Of a stretch of DNA of 64,000 nucleotides, positions 7,787 to 15,741 are shown piece by piece. A program made the translations under genes and the position numbers. This DNA comes from Pollutimonas sp036675275 (lineage in GTDB: Bacteria > Pseudomonadota > Gammaproteobacteria > Burkholderiales > Burkholderiaceae_B), in NCBI GenBank assembly GCA_036675275.1, contig JAKFFG010000023.1:183503-247502 (forward strand), written 5' to 3'. Below the pieces are notes generated by a model. It had not been told where the DNA came from and made no database searches. It saw only the letters and a list, made by a program, of their open reading frames with translations. The number at the start of each line of letters is the position of its first letter. Positions within the stretch are counted from its first letter, which is position 1.

Positions 7787-9685
7787 ATGACCAACGCCTC
7801 TCTTGAACAAATTCATTCACCGGCCGACCTGCGTCAGCTGGATCGACGCGGACTCAAAGAGGTCGCGGTACAGTTGCGTGAGTTTGTCCTACACACTGTT
7901 TCCAAAACCGGTGGTCATTTGTCATCGAATCTTGGCACGGTCGAACTCACCATTGCCCTGCATCACGTTTTCAATACGCCCGACGACCGAATCGTCTGGG
8001 ATGTAGGGCACCAATCGTATCCGCACAAGATTCTTACCGGCCGGCGCGAGGAAATGGCCAGGCTGCGGCAGAAAGGTGGTATTTCCGGCTTTCCCAAGCG
8101 CAGCGAATCAGAATATGACGCGTTTGGCACGGCACATTCCTCCACGTCCATATCGGCCGTGCTGGGCATGGCGGTGGCATCCCGAAATGCCGGACTCGAC
8201 GATCGCCAGCATATTGCCGTGATCGGCGATGGCGCCATGACGGCAGGCATGGCATTCGAAGCATTGAACAACGCCGGCGTCACGGCCGGGGTCAATGTCC
8301 TTGTGGTGCTGAACGACAACGATATGTCGATATCGCCTCCGGTGGGGGCGCTCAACCACTATCTGGCCCGTCTTTTGTCGGGGCGCTTTTATGCCACGGC
8401 GAAAAATATGGGGCGCGCGGTATTGCAACATGTTCCTCCTGTCCTGGAGCTGGCCCGGCGCTTTGAAGGACATGCCAAGGGCATGGTGTCGCCGGCCACC
8501 TTGTTCGAAGAACTGGGCTTCAATTATGTCGGGCCCATCGATGGCCACGATCTTGACGCGCTGGTTCCGACGCTCGAAAATCTGCGAACTCTTGGCGGCT
8601 TGCAATTTCTTCACGTCGTCACCAAGAAAGGACAGGGGTACAAACTGGCCGAAGCCGATCCGGTTCTGTATCACGGGCCCGGCAAGTTCGACCCCAGTGT
8701 CGGCATCCAGAAGCCCAAGTCTCCTCCCCGGCAAACCTTTACACAGGTATTCGGGCGCTGGCTTTGCGACATGGCCGCGGTCGACAGCCGCCTTTATGGC
8801 ATTACCCCCGCCATGCGCGAAGGCAGCGGCATGGTCGCGTTCGAGCAGCGTTTTCCGGCGCGCTACATCGATGCGGGCATAGCCGAACAGCATGCGGTCA
8901 CCTTTGCCGCAGGCCTGGCTTGCGAGGGCGAGAAGCCTGTTGTCGCGATCTATTCCACGTTTTTGCAACGCGGCTATGACCAGTTCATACACGACGTCGC
9001 CCTGCAGAATCTGGATGTCACCTTCGCGCTGGACCGCGCCGGCATTGTCGGCGCCGACGGCGCAACGCATGCCGGCAATTTCGACATCGCGTTCCTGCGC
9101 TGTGTGCCCAATATGGTCATCGCCGTTCCTTCCGACGAGAACGAAACGCGTTTGCTGTTGAGTACCTGTTACGAGCATCCTGGTCCTGCGTCGGTGCGAT
9201 ACCCACGGGGCGCCGGCTGCGGCGCCGAGGTGCAGGACGACCTCGCTACGGTGGAAATCGGCAAGGCCGTGGTCAGGCGTTCTGGCGAAAGAATCGCTAT
9301 CCTGGCTTTCGGGACCTTGCTGCATGCGGGCTTGCAGGCGGCGCAGGAAATCAACGCGACCGTTGTCGATATGCGCTTCGTCAAGCCTTTGGATGAAGCC
9401 TTGCTGCAAACCCTGGCCCAGGACCATGACGCCTTCGTCACAATTGAAGAAGCCGCCATCATGGGCGGTGCCGGCAGTGCAGTCCTGGAGTATTTCAGCC
9501 AGCACGATATCCTGAAACCGGTGCTACAGTTGGGCTTGCCGGACCGCTTTATCGATCACGGCGAACAAACGGCCATACTCAGCGAACTGGGGCTCGACGC
9601 TCAGGGTATCCAGAATTCCATTCAGCAGCGGTTTGGGGCCATATTGGCGGAAGATGGCGCTGCTGCCGCTCAGCAAATTACCTAA
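7787..9685 (+). CDS. dxs: 1-deoxy-D-xylulose-5-phosphate synthase
   Basis: Thiamine-diphosphate enzyme that condenses pyruvate and glyceraldehyde 3-phosphate in the first step of the MEP isoprenoid pathway. The 632-residue length is normal. Visible family signatures are the early SSNLGTVELTIALHHVF, the cofactor motif GDGAMTAGMAFEALNNAG, the central YHGPGKFDP, and the transketolase pyrimidine-binding region with AEQHAVTFAAGLA. The C-terminal domain contains PDRFIDHG. It follows ispA by 77 bp and has its own promoter-like sequence. Confidence 0.97.
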   Translation: MTNASLEQIHSPADLRQLDRRGLKEVAVQLREFVLHTVSKTGGHLSSNLGTVELTIALHHVFNTPDDRIVWDVGHQSYPHKILTGRREEMARLRQKGGISGFPKRSESEYDAFGTAHSSTSISAVLGMAVASRNAGLDDRQHIAVIGDGAMTAGMAFEALNNAGVTAGVNVLVVLNDNDMSISPPVGALNHYLARLLSGRFYATAKNMGRAVLQHVPPVLELARRFEGHAKGMVSPATLFEELGFNYVGPIDGHDLDALVPTLENLRTLGGLQFLHVVTKKGQGYKLAEADPVLYHGPGKFDPSVGIQKPKSPPRQTFTQVFGRWLCDMAAVDSRLYGITPAMREGSGMVAFEQRFPARYIDAGIAEQHAVTFAAGLACEGEKPVVAIYSTFLQRGYDQFIHDVALQNLDVTFALDRAGIVGADGATHAGNFDIAFLRCVPNMVIAVPSDENETRLLLSTCYEHPGPASVRYPRGAGCGAEVQDDLATVEIGKAVVRRSGERIAILAFGTLLHAGLQAAQEINATVVDMRFVKPLDEALLQTLAQDHDAFVTIEEAAIMGGAGSAVLEYFSQHDILKPVLQLGLPDRFIDHGEQTAILSELGLDAQGIQNSIQQRFGAILAEDGAAAAQQIT

Positions 9686-9704
9686 TACCATCATGGTTAT
9701 AGGG

Positions 9705-9730
9705 TTATGTGGCCGGCATCTGCCGCATAA
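9705..9730. other. Inverted repeat between dxs and folE2
   Basis: Arms 9705-9713 (TTATGTGGC) and 9722-9730 (GCCGCATAA) pair with one mismatch around an 8-nt loop. There is no T-tract. It could be a weak terminator of dxs or an operator for folE2. FolE2 genes are often zinc-regulated through Zur, but this sequence was not matched to a Zur consensus. Confidence 0.35.
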
Positions 9731-9789
9731 TGGGAAGTTGTCTGCAAATCGGCACTCCGGTGTAGCGAGTGTTCTATAGGTCTATTATC

Positions 9790-10632
9790 ATGAATATTAT
9801 GATTGATTCTGCTGTTGCCATGCCTGACGTGCAAAGCAGCGTCGATACCCGGCACATCGCCATCCAGCGCGTTGGGGTGCGCGGAGTGCGGCATCCCATG
9901 CTGATAGCCGCCGCCCAAGGGCCGGCACTGCCTACGGTTGCCACCTGGGAGCTTACCGTATCCCTGCCTGCCCACGAGAAGGGCACTCATATGTCCCGTT
10001 TCGTGGCTCTGCTCGAACAGCATCGCCAAACGCCCATGACGCCTGCGCTTTTCTGCGACATGGCGGCGTCCATGCTGGTACTTCTCAATGCCGAAAAAGG
10101 CGATATCGCGGCGTCGTTTCCGTATTTCATGAGCAAAGTGGCGCCTGTCTCCGGCGTGGCAAGCCTGATGGACTACGAAGTCAAGTGGACGGCCCGCACA
10201 CAGGCCGTCGCGCGCCAGGCGGCTACCCCGCAAACGCCGGCTATCGACAAGACCGAATTCGAACTCTCCGTGCTGGTGCCTGTAACCAGCCTGTGTCCAT
10301 GCTCCAAGGCCATTTCGGAATATGGCGCGCACAATCAGCGCTCGCATATTAAAGTCGATGCCGTATTCGCCGACCCAGCAGCCGTTGACGTCGATACGCT
10401 CATACGCGCGATCGAACAGCAGGCATCGTGCGAACTTTGGGGGCTGCTCAAGCGCGGCGACGAAAAATACGTCACCGAGCGGGCCTACGAAAATCCTAAG
10501 TTTGTCGAAGACCTCGTGCGCGACGTGGCCGTGCAGCTTCAGAATCTGGCCGGCGTCCAGCGCTTCCGGGTAGAGGCCGAAAACTTCGAATCTATACACA
10601 ATCACTCTGCATATGCTGTAGTCGAAGGGTAG
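9790..10632 (+). CDS. folE2: GTP cyclohydrolase FolE2 (type IB)
   Basis: Converts GTP to 7,8-dihydroneopterin triphosphate at the start of folate synthesis; FolE2 is the metal-flexible form used when zinc is scarce. I chose the ATG at 9790, giving MNIMIDSAVAMPDVQSSVDTR and 280 residues; an ATG seven codons earlier is less family-like. Signatures are PDVQSSVDTRHIAIQRVGVRG near the N-terminus, LTVSLP-like strand sequences, and the metal-site segment SLCPCSKAISEYGAHNQRSH in the second half. It appears monocistronic between dxs and the rpsF operon. Confidence 0.92.
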   Translation: MNIMIDSAVAMPDVQSSVDTRHIAIQRVGVRGVRHPMLIAAAQGPALPTVATWELTVSLPAHEKGTHMSRFVALLEQHRQTPMTPALFCDMAASMLVLLNAEKGDIAASFPYFMSKVAPVSGVASLMDYEVKWTARTQAVARQAATPQTPAIDKTEFELSVLVPVTSLCPCSKAISEYGAHNQRSHIKVDAVFADPAAVDVDTLIRAIEQQASCELWGLLKRGDEKYVTERAYENPKFVEDLVRDVAVQLQNLAGVQRFRVEAENFESIHNHSAYAVVEG

Positions 10633-10659
10633 GCCGCCCGCTTGCGCAACCAGTCGCGC

Positions 10660-10689
10660 TTGCAGGTGTCCGATTAACAGTGGTAGAAT
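10660..10689 (+). promoter_or_regulatory. Probable promoter of the rpsF operon
   Basis: TTGCAG at 10660-10665 and TAGAAT at 10684-10689 with an 18-bp spacer, about 145 bp upstream of rpsF. The -10 element is good and the -35 acceptable. Transcription from here would include the leader hairpin at 10775-10809. Confidence 0.45.
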
Positions 10690-10774
10690 GCTTGGTTGTT
10701 TCTTGCTCGACCCATAGTTGTGATGCTTCACGTCGCCTTTGCGCGGCTCCGGGGTTTTATGGGCGGGCTGTTCC

Positions 10775-10809
10775 TTTTGATGGCGGCGATAGTGCCGATT
10801 GCATCAAAA
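10775..10809 (+). promoter_or_regulatory. rpsF leader hairpin, candidate S6:S18-binding autoregulatory RNA
   Basis: TTTTGATG (10775-10782) pairs perfectly with CATCAAAA (10802-10809). Inside it, CGGC (10784-10787) can pair with GCCG (10794-10797), leaving an asymmetric bulge on the 3' side next to a CCG. This is the arrangement of the described S6:S18 motif, a hairpin with a bulged CCG in rpsF leaders through which the S6-S18 complex represses its own operon. It lies 23 bp before the rpsF start and has S18 encoded downstream. Assignment is by shape and position. Confidence 0.55.
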
Positions 10810-10832
10810 GATATCCACAAGGAGTGTAGTTT

Positions 10833-11210
10833 ATGCGTCACTACGAAGTAGTGTTTATTGTGCATCCCGATCAAAGCGAGCAAGTGCCCGCCATGATCGA
10901 ACGTTACTCGGCAGTGGTTACCAGCAATGGTGGCCAGATTCATCGCCTGGAAGACTGGGGCCGCCGTCAACTGGCTTACCCTATCCAGAAGCTGGTGAAG
11001 GCTCATTATGTTTGTTTCAATATCGAATGCGGCCAAACCGTGCTCGACGAACTCGAACATTCTTTCCGCTACAACGACGCCATCTTGCGCCACCTGCTCA
11101 TCAAGACAAAGAAAGCGCACACTGCGCCGTCGCTCATGATGAAGTCGGTCGAGCGTGAAGAAGCCCGTAAGGCAAGCGCTGAAGTTGCTCCGGCACCACA
11201 GGCGGAATAA
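10833..11210 (+). CDS. rpsF: 30S ribosomal protein S6
   Basis: Small-subunit ribosomal protein that binds 16S rRNA together with S18. The 125-residue sequence starts MRHYEVVFIVHPDQSEQVPAMIERY and contains the family strand RLEDWGRRQLAYPIQKLVKAHY. The C-terminus is a short acidic/Ala-Pro-rich tail. AAGGAG at 10819-10824 is a strong ribosome-binding site. It is the first cistron of rpsF-priB-rpsR-rplI. Confidence 0.97.
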   Translation: MRHYEVVFIVHPDQSEQVPAMIERYSAVVTSNGGQIHRLEDWGRRQLAYPIQKLVKAHYVCFNIECGQTVLDELEHSFRYNDAILRHLLIKTKKAHTAPSLMMKSVEREEARKASAEVAPAPQAE

Positions 11211-11233
11211 GGACCTGTGTCTCGAGCCAACGC

Positions 11234-11551
11234 GTGAATCATGTTCTTTTGACTGCCTCAGCCCTCGAGGTCAAACCTTTAAGGTATACCCCGGCAGGCT
11301 TGCCAGCAGTTGAAATGATGTTGAGTCACGAGTCGGAAGTCCAGGAGGCCGGCCATATGCGCCGAATCGAACTGGTACTTGCCGCGGTTGCTCTGGGAGA
11401 CATCGCCTTGTTGTTGGCCGATACCCCTTTGGGTGCGTCTTTGTCGATCGAGGGCTTTCTGGCCCCGGCGCGCAAGGGCTCCAACAAATTGGTATTGCAC
11501 ATACAGCAGGCAAATCGGGTTTTTGCCGGCGGCGCCAGCGCCGTTGTATAG
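11234..11551 (+). CDS. priB: Primosomal replication protein N (PriB)
   Basis: Single-stranded-DNA-binding OB-fold protein that helps PriA restart stalled forks. The 105-residue protein begins at GTG 11234, giving MNHVLLTASALEVKPLRYTPAG. The sequence LPAVEMMLSHESEVQEAGHMRRIELVLAAVALG matches the PriB/SSB-like fold. Its position between rpsF and rpsR is diagnostic in proteobacteria. A 6-bp hairpin lies in the 93-bp gap before rpsR. Confidence 0.92.
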   Translation: MNHVLLTASALEVKPLRYTPAGLPAVEMMLSHESEVQEAGHMRRIELVLAAVALGDIALLLADTPLGASLSIEGFLAPARKGSNKLVLHIQQANRVFAGGASAVV

Positions 11552-11575
11552 CAGGAATCATTGCAAATCGCTGCG

Positions 11576-11593
11576 CGAGCGAATAAACGCTCG
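11576..11593 (+). other. Hairpin in the priB-rpsR gap
   Basis: CGAGCG (11576-11581), loop AATAAA, CGCTCG (11588-11593): a perfect 6-bp stem within an operon, without a T-tract. It may be an RNA-processing or stability element rather than a terminator, because rpsR and rplI follow on the same strand. Confidence 0.4.
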
Positions 11594-11644
11594 ATGCATG
11601 AAACATACAGCTTGGGCTAAGCCCAGACATTAAAGAGGCACATT

Positions 11645-11917
11645 ATGGCTTTCTTCAAAAAAGGCAAAGAAAAACGGAAGTTCACGCAACAAAACCCGCT
11701 GTTCAAACGTCGCAAGTTCTGCCGTTTCACAGCCGCCAATGTTGACGAGATCGACTACAAGGATCTGGATACACTGCGTGATTTCATCCAGGAAAACGGC
11801 AAGATCATTCCTGCGCGTTTGACCGGTACCAAGGCACATTACCAACGTCAGCTGGACACCGCGATCAAGCGTTCGCGTTTCCTGGCGTTGTTGCCTTACA
11901 CCGATAACCACAACTAA
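11645..11917 (+). CDS. rpsR: 30S ribosomal protein S18
   Basis: Small-subunit protein that pairs with S6 on 16S rRNA. The 90 residues contain the family core PLFKRRKFCRFTAANVDEIDYKDLDTLRDFI and ENGKIIPARLTGTKAHYQRQL. AAAGAGG upstream is the ribosome-binding site. Together with S6 it is the expected repressor acting on the leader RNA at 10775-10809. Confidence 0.97.
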   Translation: MAFFKKGKEKRKFTQQNPLFKRRKFCRFTAANVDEIDYKDLDTLRDFIQENGKIIPARLTGTKAHYQRQLDTAIKRSRFLALLPYTDNHN

Positions 11918-11933
11918 TCCGGGACCTATCGTC

Positions 11934-12389
11934 ATGCAAATTATTCTGCTCGAAAAAGTCGTCAATCTGGGTAACCTGGGTGAAGTCGTCCGCGTACGCG
12001 ATGGTTATGCCCGCAACTACCTGATTCCTCAAAAAATCGCCCGCCGCGCTACTGAAACTGCTTTGAAAGAGTTTGAAGAGCGCCGCGCCGAACTCGAAAA
12101 AGTTCAGGCCGCGAAGCTGGCTGCAGCACAGGCAACTGGCGAGAAGCTGGCCGATGTGACTGTTGTCATTTCGCAGAAAGCCGGTGTCGATGGCCGCTTG
12201 TTCGGTTCCGTCACCAGCATGGATATCGCTGCCGCGTTGGTCAAGCAAGGCTACACCACGGTCGAGAAGTCGCAAGTCCGCTTGCCCGATGGCGCCATCA
12301 AGGCCGTCGGCGAGTTCCCCGTGTCCGTTGCCCTGCACGCCGATGTGGTGGCCGACATCACGGTCCGTGTACAAGGCGAAATGGCCTGA
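11934..12389 (+). CDS. rplI: 50S ribosomal protein L9
   Basis: Large-subunit protein with two globular domains joined by a long helix. The 151-residue sequence starts with the N-terminal domain MQIILLEKVVNLGNLGEVV and carries the signature GYARNYLIPQKIA. The central helix is ATETALKEFEERRAELEKVQAAKLAAAQ, and the C-terminal domain begins near VTVVISQKAGVDGRLFGSVTS. It is the last cistron of the operon, followed by two hairpins. Confidence 0.97.
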   Translation: MQIILLEKVVNLGNLGEVVRVRDGYARNYLIPQKIARRATETALKEFEERRAELEKVQAAKLAAAQATGEKLADVTVVISQKAGVDGRLFGSVTSMDIAAALVKQGYTTVEKSQVRLPDGAIKAVGEFPVSVALHADVVADITVRVQGEMA

Positions 12390-12407
12390 TCCTGCATCAG
12401 CCACGTG

Positions 12408-12433
12408 GTACATTCCTTGGTTCCGGAATGTAC
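12408..12433 (+). other. Perfect 9-bp hairpin after rplI
   Basis: GTACATTCC (12408-12416), loop TTGGTTCC, GGAATGTAC (12425-12433). It lies directly upstream of the T-tailed terminator at 12452-12477. Without its own T-tract it is more likely a transcript-end stabiliser or protein site than a second terminator. Confidence 0.45.
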
Positions 12434-12451
12434 ACCTCGCCCGCATGAAGC

Positions 12452-12477
12452 AAAAAGCCGGTGTATGCCGGCTTTTT
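12452..12477 (+). terminator. Rho-independent terminator of the rpsF-rplI operon
   Basis: AAAAAGCCGG (12452-12461), loop TGTATG, CCGGCTTTTT (12468-12477): a 10-bp stem whose A/T arms give a bidirectional A-tract/T-tract. It separates rplI from dnaB, so dnaB probably depends on read-through or its own promoter in the short remaining gap. Confidence 0.85.
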
Positions 12478-12510
12478 GTATTTTGATCAGATTTGTTCCG
12501 GAGCGTCGAT

Positions 12511-13890
12511 TTGGACAGCAAGAAGAAAGACAGCGATCCGCAGCTGGATTACCTGCGCGTGCCGCCGCATTCGGTCGAGGCCGAGCAGTCGGTGCTGGGC
12601 GGGCTGTTGCTGGACAACGCCGCCTACGACCGCATAACCGATGTATTGAACGAAGACGATTTTTATCGTTTCGATCACAAGCTCATCTGGCAGCACATCA
12701 CCCGGCTTGTCAGCCTGGCGCGCCCCGCCGACGTGGTTACCGTAAATGAGTCGCTTGCCAGTGCCGGCAAGTCCGACGAGGTGGGCGGGCTGGCCTACCT
12801 GAATGCCTTGGCGCATAACACGCCATCGGCCGCCAATATCAGGCGTTATGCCGAAATCGTTCGCGAACGTTCGATGTTGCGCAAGCTGGTCTCGGTCGCC
12901 GACGAAATATCGGCTGCGGCATTCAACCCGCAGGGAAAAGAAGCACGCCAATTGCTGGATGAAGCCGAATCCCGGGTGTTCCAGATTTCGCAGGAAGGCT
13001 CGCGCGGCACGACGGGCTTTCAGGAAATCCAGCCCTTGCTGACACAAGTGGTCGAACGCATCGACGAACTGTATCACCGCGAGGGTGATTCCGACATCAC
13101 CGGCGTGCCCACCGGCTTTGCCGACCTTGACCGCATGACGTCCGGTTTGCAGGCCGGCGACCTGGTCATCGTGGCCGGCCGGCCGTCCATGGGCAAGACG
13201 TCGTTTTCCATGAATATCGGCGAGCATGTCGCCATCGAGCAGGGCCTGCCGGTTGCCGTGTTCTCCATGGAAATGGGCGCGGTGCAGCTGGCCATGCGTA
13301 TGGTGGGTTCGGTCGGAATGCTGGACCAGCATCGCATGCGCACCGGCAAGCTCACGGCGGATGACTGGCCCAAGCTTACCCATGCCGTGCAGCAGGTGCA
13401 GGAGGCGCAGATCTACATTGACGAGACGCCGGCACTGACATCCATGGAGCTCCGGGCGCGATCACGCCGGCTGGCAAGGCAATGTGGTCAACTGGGTCTG
13501 ATCATTATCGACTATATGCAGTTGATGTCGGCGAACTCCTCCGGCGAAAACCGGGCCACCGAAATTTCCGAGATCAGCCGGTCGCTGAAGGGGCTGGCCA
13601 AGGAACTGCAATGTCCGCTTATTGCGCTGTCGCAGCTGAATCGCAGCCTCGAGCAGCGTCCCAACAAGCGCCCGGTCATGAGCGATCTGCGCGAGTCGGG
13701 CGCTATCGAGCAGGATGCCGACCTGATTTTGTTTATTTACCGCGACGAAGTCTATAACCCGGATTCACCAGACAAGGGTACGGCCGAGATCATTGTGGGT
13801 AAGCAACGTAACGGTCCAATAGGCAGTGTGCGCCTGACCTTCCAGGGAGCCAGCACCCGGTTCTTGAATTACACCACGGGAATGGGGTAG
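12511..13890 (+). CDS. dnaB: Replicative DNA helicase DnaB
   Basis: Hexameric 5'-3' helicase that drives the replication fork. I place the start at TTG 12511, giving MDSKKKDSDPQLDYLRVPPHS and 459 residues, because GGAG at 12500-12503 is correctly spaced; TTG 12493 is possible but lacks a ribosome-binding site. The N-terminal domain has VPPHSVEAEQSVLGGLLLD. The RecA-like C-terminal domain has Walker A GRPSMGKTSF near residue 225, Walker B LIIIDYMQLM, and SDLRESGAIEQDADLI with the arginine-finger region. There is no intein. Downstream lies an 834-bp gene-free stretch. Confidence 0.95.
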   Translation: MDSKKKDSDPQLDYLRVPPHSVEAEQSVLGGLLLDNAAYDRITDVLNEDDFYRFDHKLIWQHITRLVSLARPADVVTVNESLASAGKSDEVGGLAYLNALAHNTPSAANIRRYAEIVRERSMLRKLVSVADEISAAAFNPQGKEARQLLDEAESRVFQISQEGSRGTTGFQEIQPLLTQVVERIDELYHREGDSDITGVPTGFADLDRMTSGLQAGDLVIVAGRPSMGKTSFSMNIGEHVAIEQGLPVAVFSMEMGAVQLAMRMVGSVGMLDQHRMRTGKLTADDWPKLTHAVQQVQEAQIYIDETPALTSMELRARSRRLARQCGQLGLIIIDYMQLMSANSSGENRATEISEISRSLKGLAKELQCPLIALSQLNRSLEQRPNKRPVMSDLRESGAIEQDADLILFIYRDEVYNPDSPDKGTAEIIVGKQRNGPIGSVRLTFQGASTRFLNYTTGMG

Positions 13891-13912
13891 AGCATTTTTG
13901 GTCTGAGAGTTT

Positions 13913-13984
13913 ACAAGGCTTGTTTTAGTCACAAGGCTCGCTGCGGCTACAAGGTTTGTTGCAGCTACAAGGCTCGTCGCGGCG
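13913..13984. repeat. 18-bp tandem repeat, four imperfect units
   Basis: Units start at 13913, 13931, 13949 and 13967, each beginning ACAAGG followed by CTTGTT/CTCGCT/TTTGTT/CTCGTC. The period is exactly 18 bp. The array begins 23 bp after the dnaB stop. Frames across it spell hexapeptide repeats on the minus strand, but no supported gene contains it. Confidence 0.7.
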
Positions 13985-14019
13985 CGGGGGCGTTGGGACG
14001 GTTTTTCGTTCTTTAGAAA

Positions 14020-14239
14020 GGCGGGTGCATCGGGGGCTGCTCCGGCTTCGCGCGCTACGCCCATGGCGTTGCCATGGGTACCCGTTACGCTCAGCCCCAT
14101 CGAGGCGTCCGCGGAACTCGCCCGGTCGGGCCAGTGGCCCGACATTCGCCGGGCTCGGACAGCCGCGGCCTTGCCTCCTCGCTGGCACTGAGCGTAACGG
14201 CGTGCGCGAGGCGCCTGCACAGCCCCCGACACACCCGCC
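14020..14239. repeat. Large imperfect palindrome A (about 220 bp)
   Basis: Outer arms 14020-14039 and 14220-14239 match 18 of 20 bases as inverted repeats. A perfect 13-bp pair follows inside (14082-14094 with 14188-14200), then GTCGGGCCA (14125-14133) facing TGGCCCGAC (14135-14143) at the centre. A separate perfect hairpin CCCATGGC-GTT-GCCATGGG sits at 14060-14078. The nested pairs share nearly the same centre, so the whole unit can fold as one branched hairpin in RNA or a cruciform in DNA. Open frames across it show no family resemblance. Confidence 0.75.
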
Positions 14240-14400
14240 TTTTTGTTTTAGCGTAGCTTGGAGCAGTCCATTTGCCACCGTGCACGTACGTGCCCCGCAC
14301 CGATGTAAAAGCGCCCGGTGTCCGACCCGACCTGCTACTGTCGTCAGGCAGAAAAGGCCAGGAATCAGGCCGTGAGGCCGGCAAGTTTCCCCTTGCGCAG

Positions 14401-14590
14401 TTGTCCGGGGTGGGTGGGGGCAGTCCGGCGTGTAGGCGTGCGCCGCGTGCTGACGTAGGGAAGCCGGGGGATGTCGTCGGCCGCTGTCTGACCGGCGCGC
14501 AGCGCCGGGAGTTCGGCCGACGCCCGGGTGGACGAGGCAGGCGCGGAACCAAGCACGCCGTGCCGGACTGGCCCCACCCACCCCGGGCAA
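14401..14590. repeat. Large imperfect palindrome B (about 190 bp)
   Basis: Arms 14401-14429 and 14562-14590 are inverted repeats matching 27 of 29 bases. Nested inside are CGTCGGCCG (14475-14483) with CGGCCGACG (14514-14522), and a central perfect hairpin CCGGCGC-GCA-GCGCCGG (14492-14508). It lies 161 bp after palindrome A and shares its architecture but not its sequence. The 160 bp between them and the 130 bp after B hold no gene that I can support. Confidence 0.75.
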
Positions 14591-14724
14591 CGTCATCAGA
14601 GCAGGACAGCGTCACTAAAGCAAAGTGCCGTAGACACTTGAACCGAAAAATTCTCTAAAGTCCGGCGGCGCGACCTGCATGTGCGCCGCGCATCACAGCG
14701 GCCCACCTGCGGCGTCGGTCTTGT

Positions 14725-15690
14725 CTACGGGCGCCGCGCGTAGGCGCCGGCTATCATCGCGCAGATGATCAGCTGTATCTGATGAAATATCATCAACGGC
14801 AGTACGATGGCGCCTACTGAACCGCCGGCGAACAGGATGTTGGCGATGGGAATTCCGCTGCTCAGGCTTTTCTTGGAGCCGCAGAACAGCAAGGTGATGC
14901 GGTCGGCCACATTGAATTTGAACAGGCGTCCGAGCAACAGCGAGATGCCCAGCACCAGGCCCAGAAGGACCAGGGAAATGATCACCAGCGCGGCGAGAGC
15001 CGACAGAGGCGTCTGGGACCATAGTCCGCCGATCACGGCTTCGGAAAACGCCGTATAAACCACCAGCAATATGGATCCTTGATCCACGATTTTCAGCATG
15101 CGGCTGCGCTTGACGACCCATGCGCCTATCCAGCGCCTGAGAATTTGCCCCAACACGAATGGCAGCAGCAATTGCAGCATGATCTTGCCGACGGCATCGA
15201 ATGACAGGGGCACATTGCTCGCGCTGCTGCCGGCGAGCACCAGGCCCACAAGTACAGGAGTCACGAAGACGCCCAGCAGGCTGGACGCCGAGGCGCTGCA
15301 CACCGCCGCAGGCACATTGCCCCGCGCAATGGAGGTGAACGCAATGGCGGATTGGACCGTGGCCGGCAAACAGCACAGGAATAGTATGCCGGTGTAGAGG
15401 TCGGGGGTCAGATAGGGTTTCAGCAGCGGCCCGGACACGATCCCGAGTGTCGGAAAGACCAGGAATGTCACGGCGAAAATGGTGCTGTGCAGGCGCCAGT
15501 GCGATGCCCCCGCGATAATGGCTTCGCGCGACAGTCGCGCGCCATGCAGGAAAAAGAGCAGGGCGATGGCCAGGTTGGTAATCCAGCCGAAAATGGGAGT
15601 GGCTATGCCGTGGGCCGGTATGAAGCTGGCAAGCAGGATGGCGAAAAAGAGCTTGATCAGAAAGGGATCGATAGATATTCGTGGGGTCAT
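14725..15690 (-). CDS. Bile acid:sodium symporter family (BASS/SBF-like) transporter
   Basis: Predicted inner-membrane transporter of 321 residues with about ten helices. Sequence such as WITNLAIALLFFLHGARLSREAI near residue 35, CCLPATVQSAIAFTSIARGN near residue 105, and FCGSKKSLSSGIPIANILF near residue 260 matches the SBF-like CPA group that includes E. coli YfeH. True bile-acid transport is not implied; the substrate is unknown. It is the distal gene of a minus-strand run with pdxA and phoH upstream, 51 bp after pdxA. Its stop is about 130 bp from palindrome B. Confidence 0.85.
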   Translation of the reverse strand: MTPRISIDPFLIKLFFAILLASFIPAHGIATPIFGWITNLAIALLFFLHGARLSREAIIAGASHWRLHSTIFAVTFLVFPTLGIVSGPLLKPYLTPDLYTGILFLCCLPATVQSAIAFTSIARGNVPAAVCSASASSLLGVFVTPVLVGLVLAGSSASNVPLSFDAVGKIMLQLLLPFVLGQILRRWIGAWVVKRSRMLKIVDQGSILLVVYTAFSEAVIGGLWSQTPLSALAALVIISLVLLGLVLGISLLLGRLFKFNVADRITLLFCGSKKSLSSGIPIANILFAGGSVGAIVLPLMIFHQIQLIICAMIAGAYARRP

Positions 15691-15741
15691 CGGGGATACA
15701 GCAGAGAGGTTGCGGAAGGATGTGCCGGCGGATGTCCGCCG

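Noticed and set aside
8108..9505. 465-codon open frame antisense to dxs
   Set aside because: Shadow of dxs; no motif, start signal or neighbour supports it.
13925..14596. Long open frames on both strands across the dnaB-BASS gap
   Set aside because: They read through the palindromes and tandem repeat, have no family resemblance or ribosome-binding site, and overlap each other. The inverted-repeat structure explains the openness.
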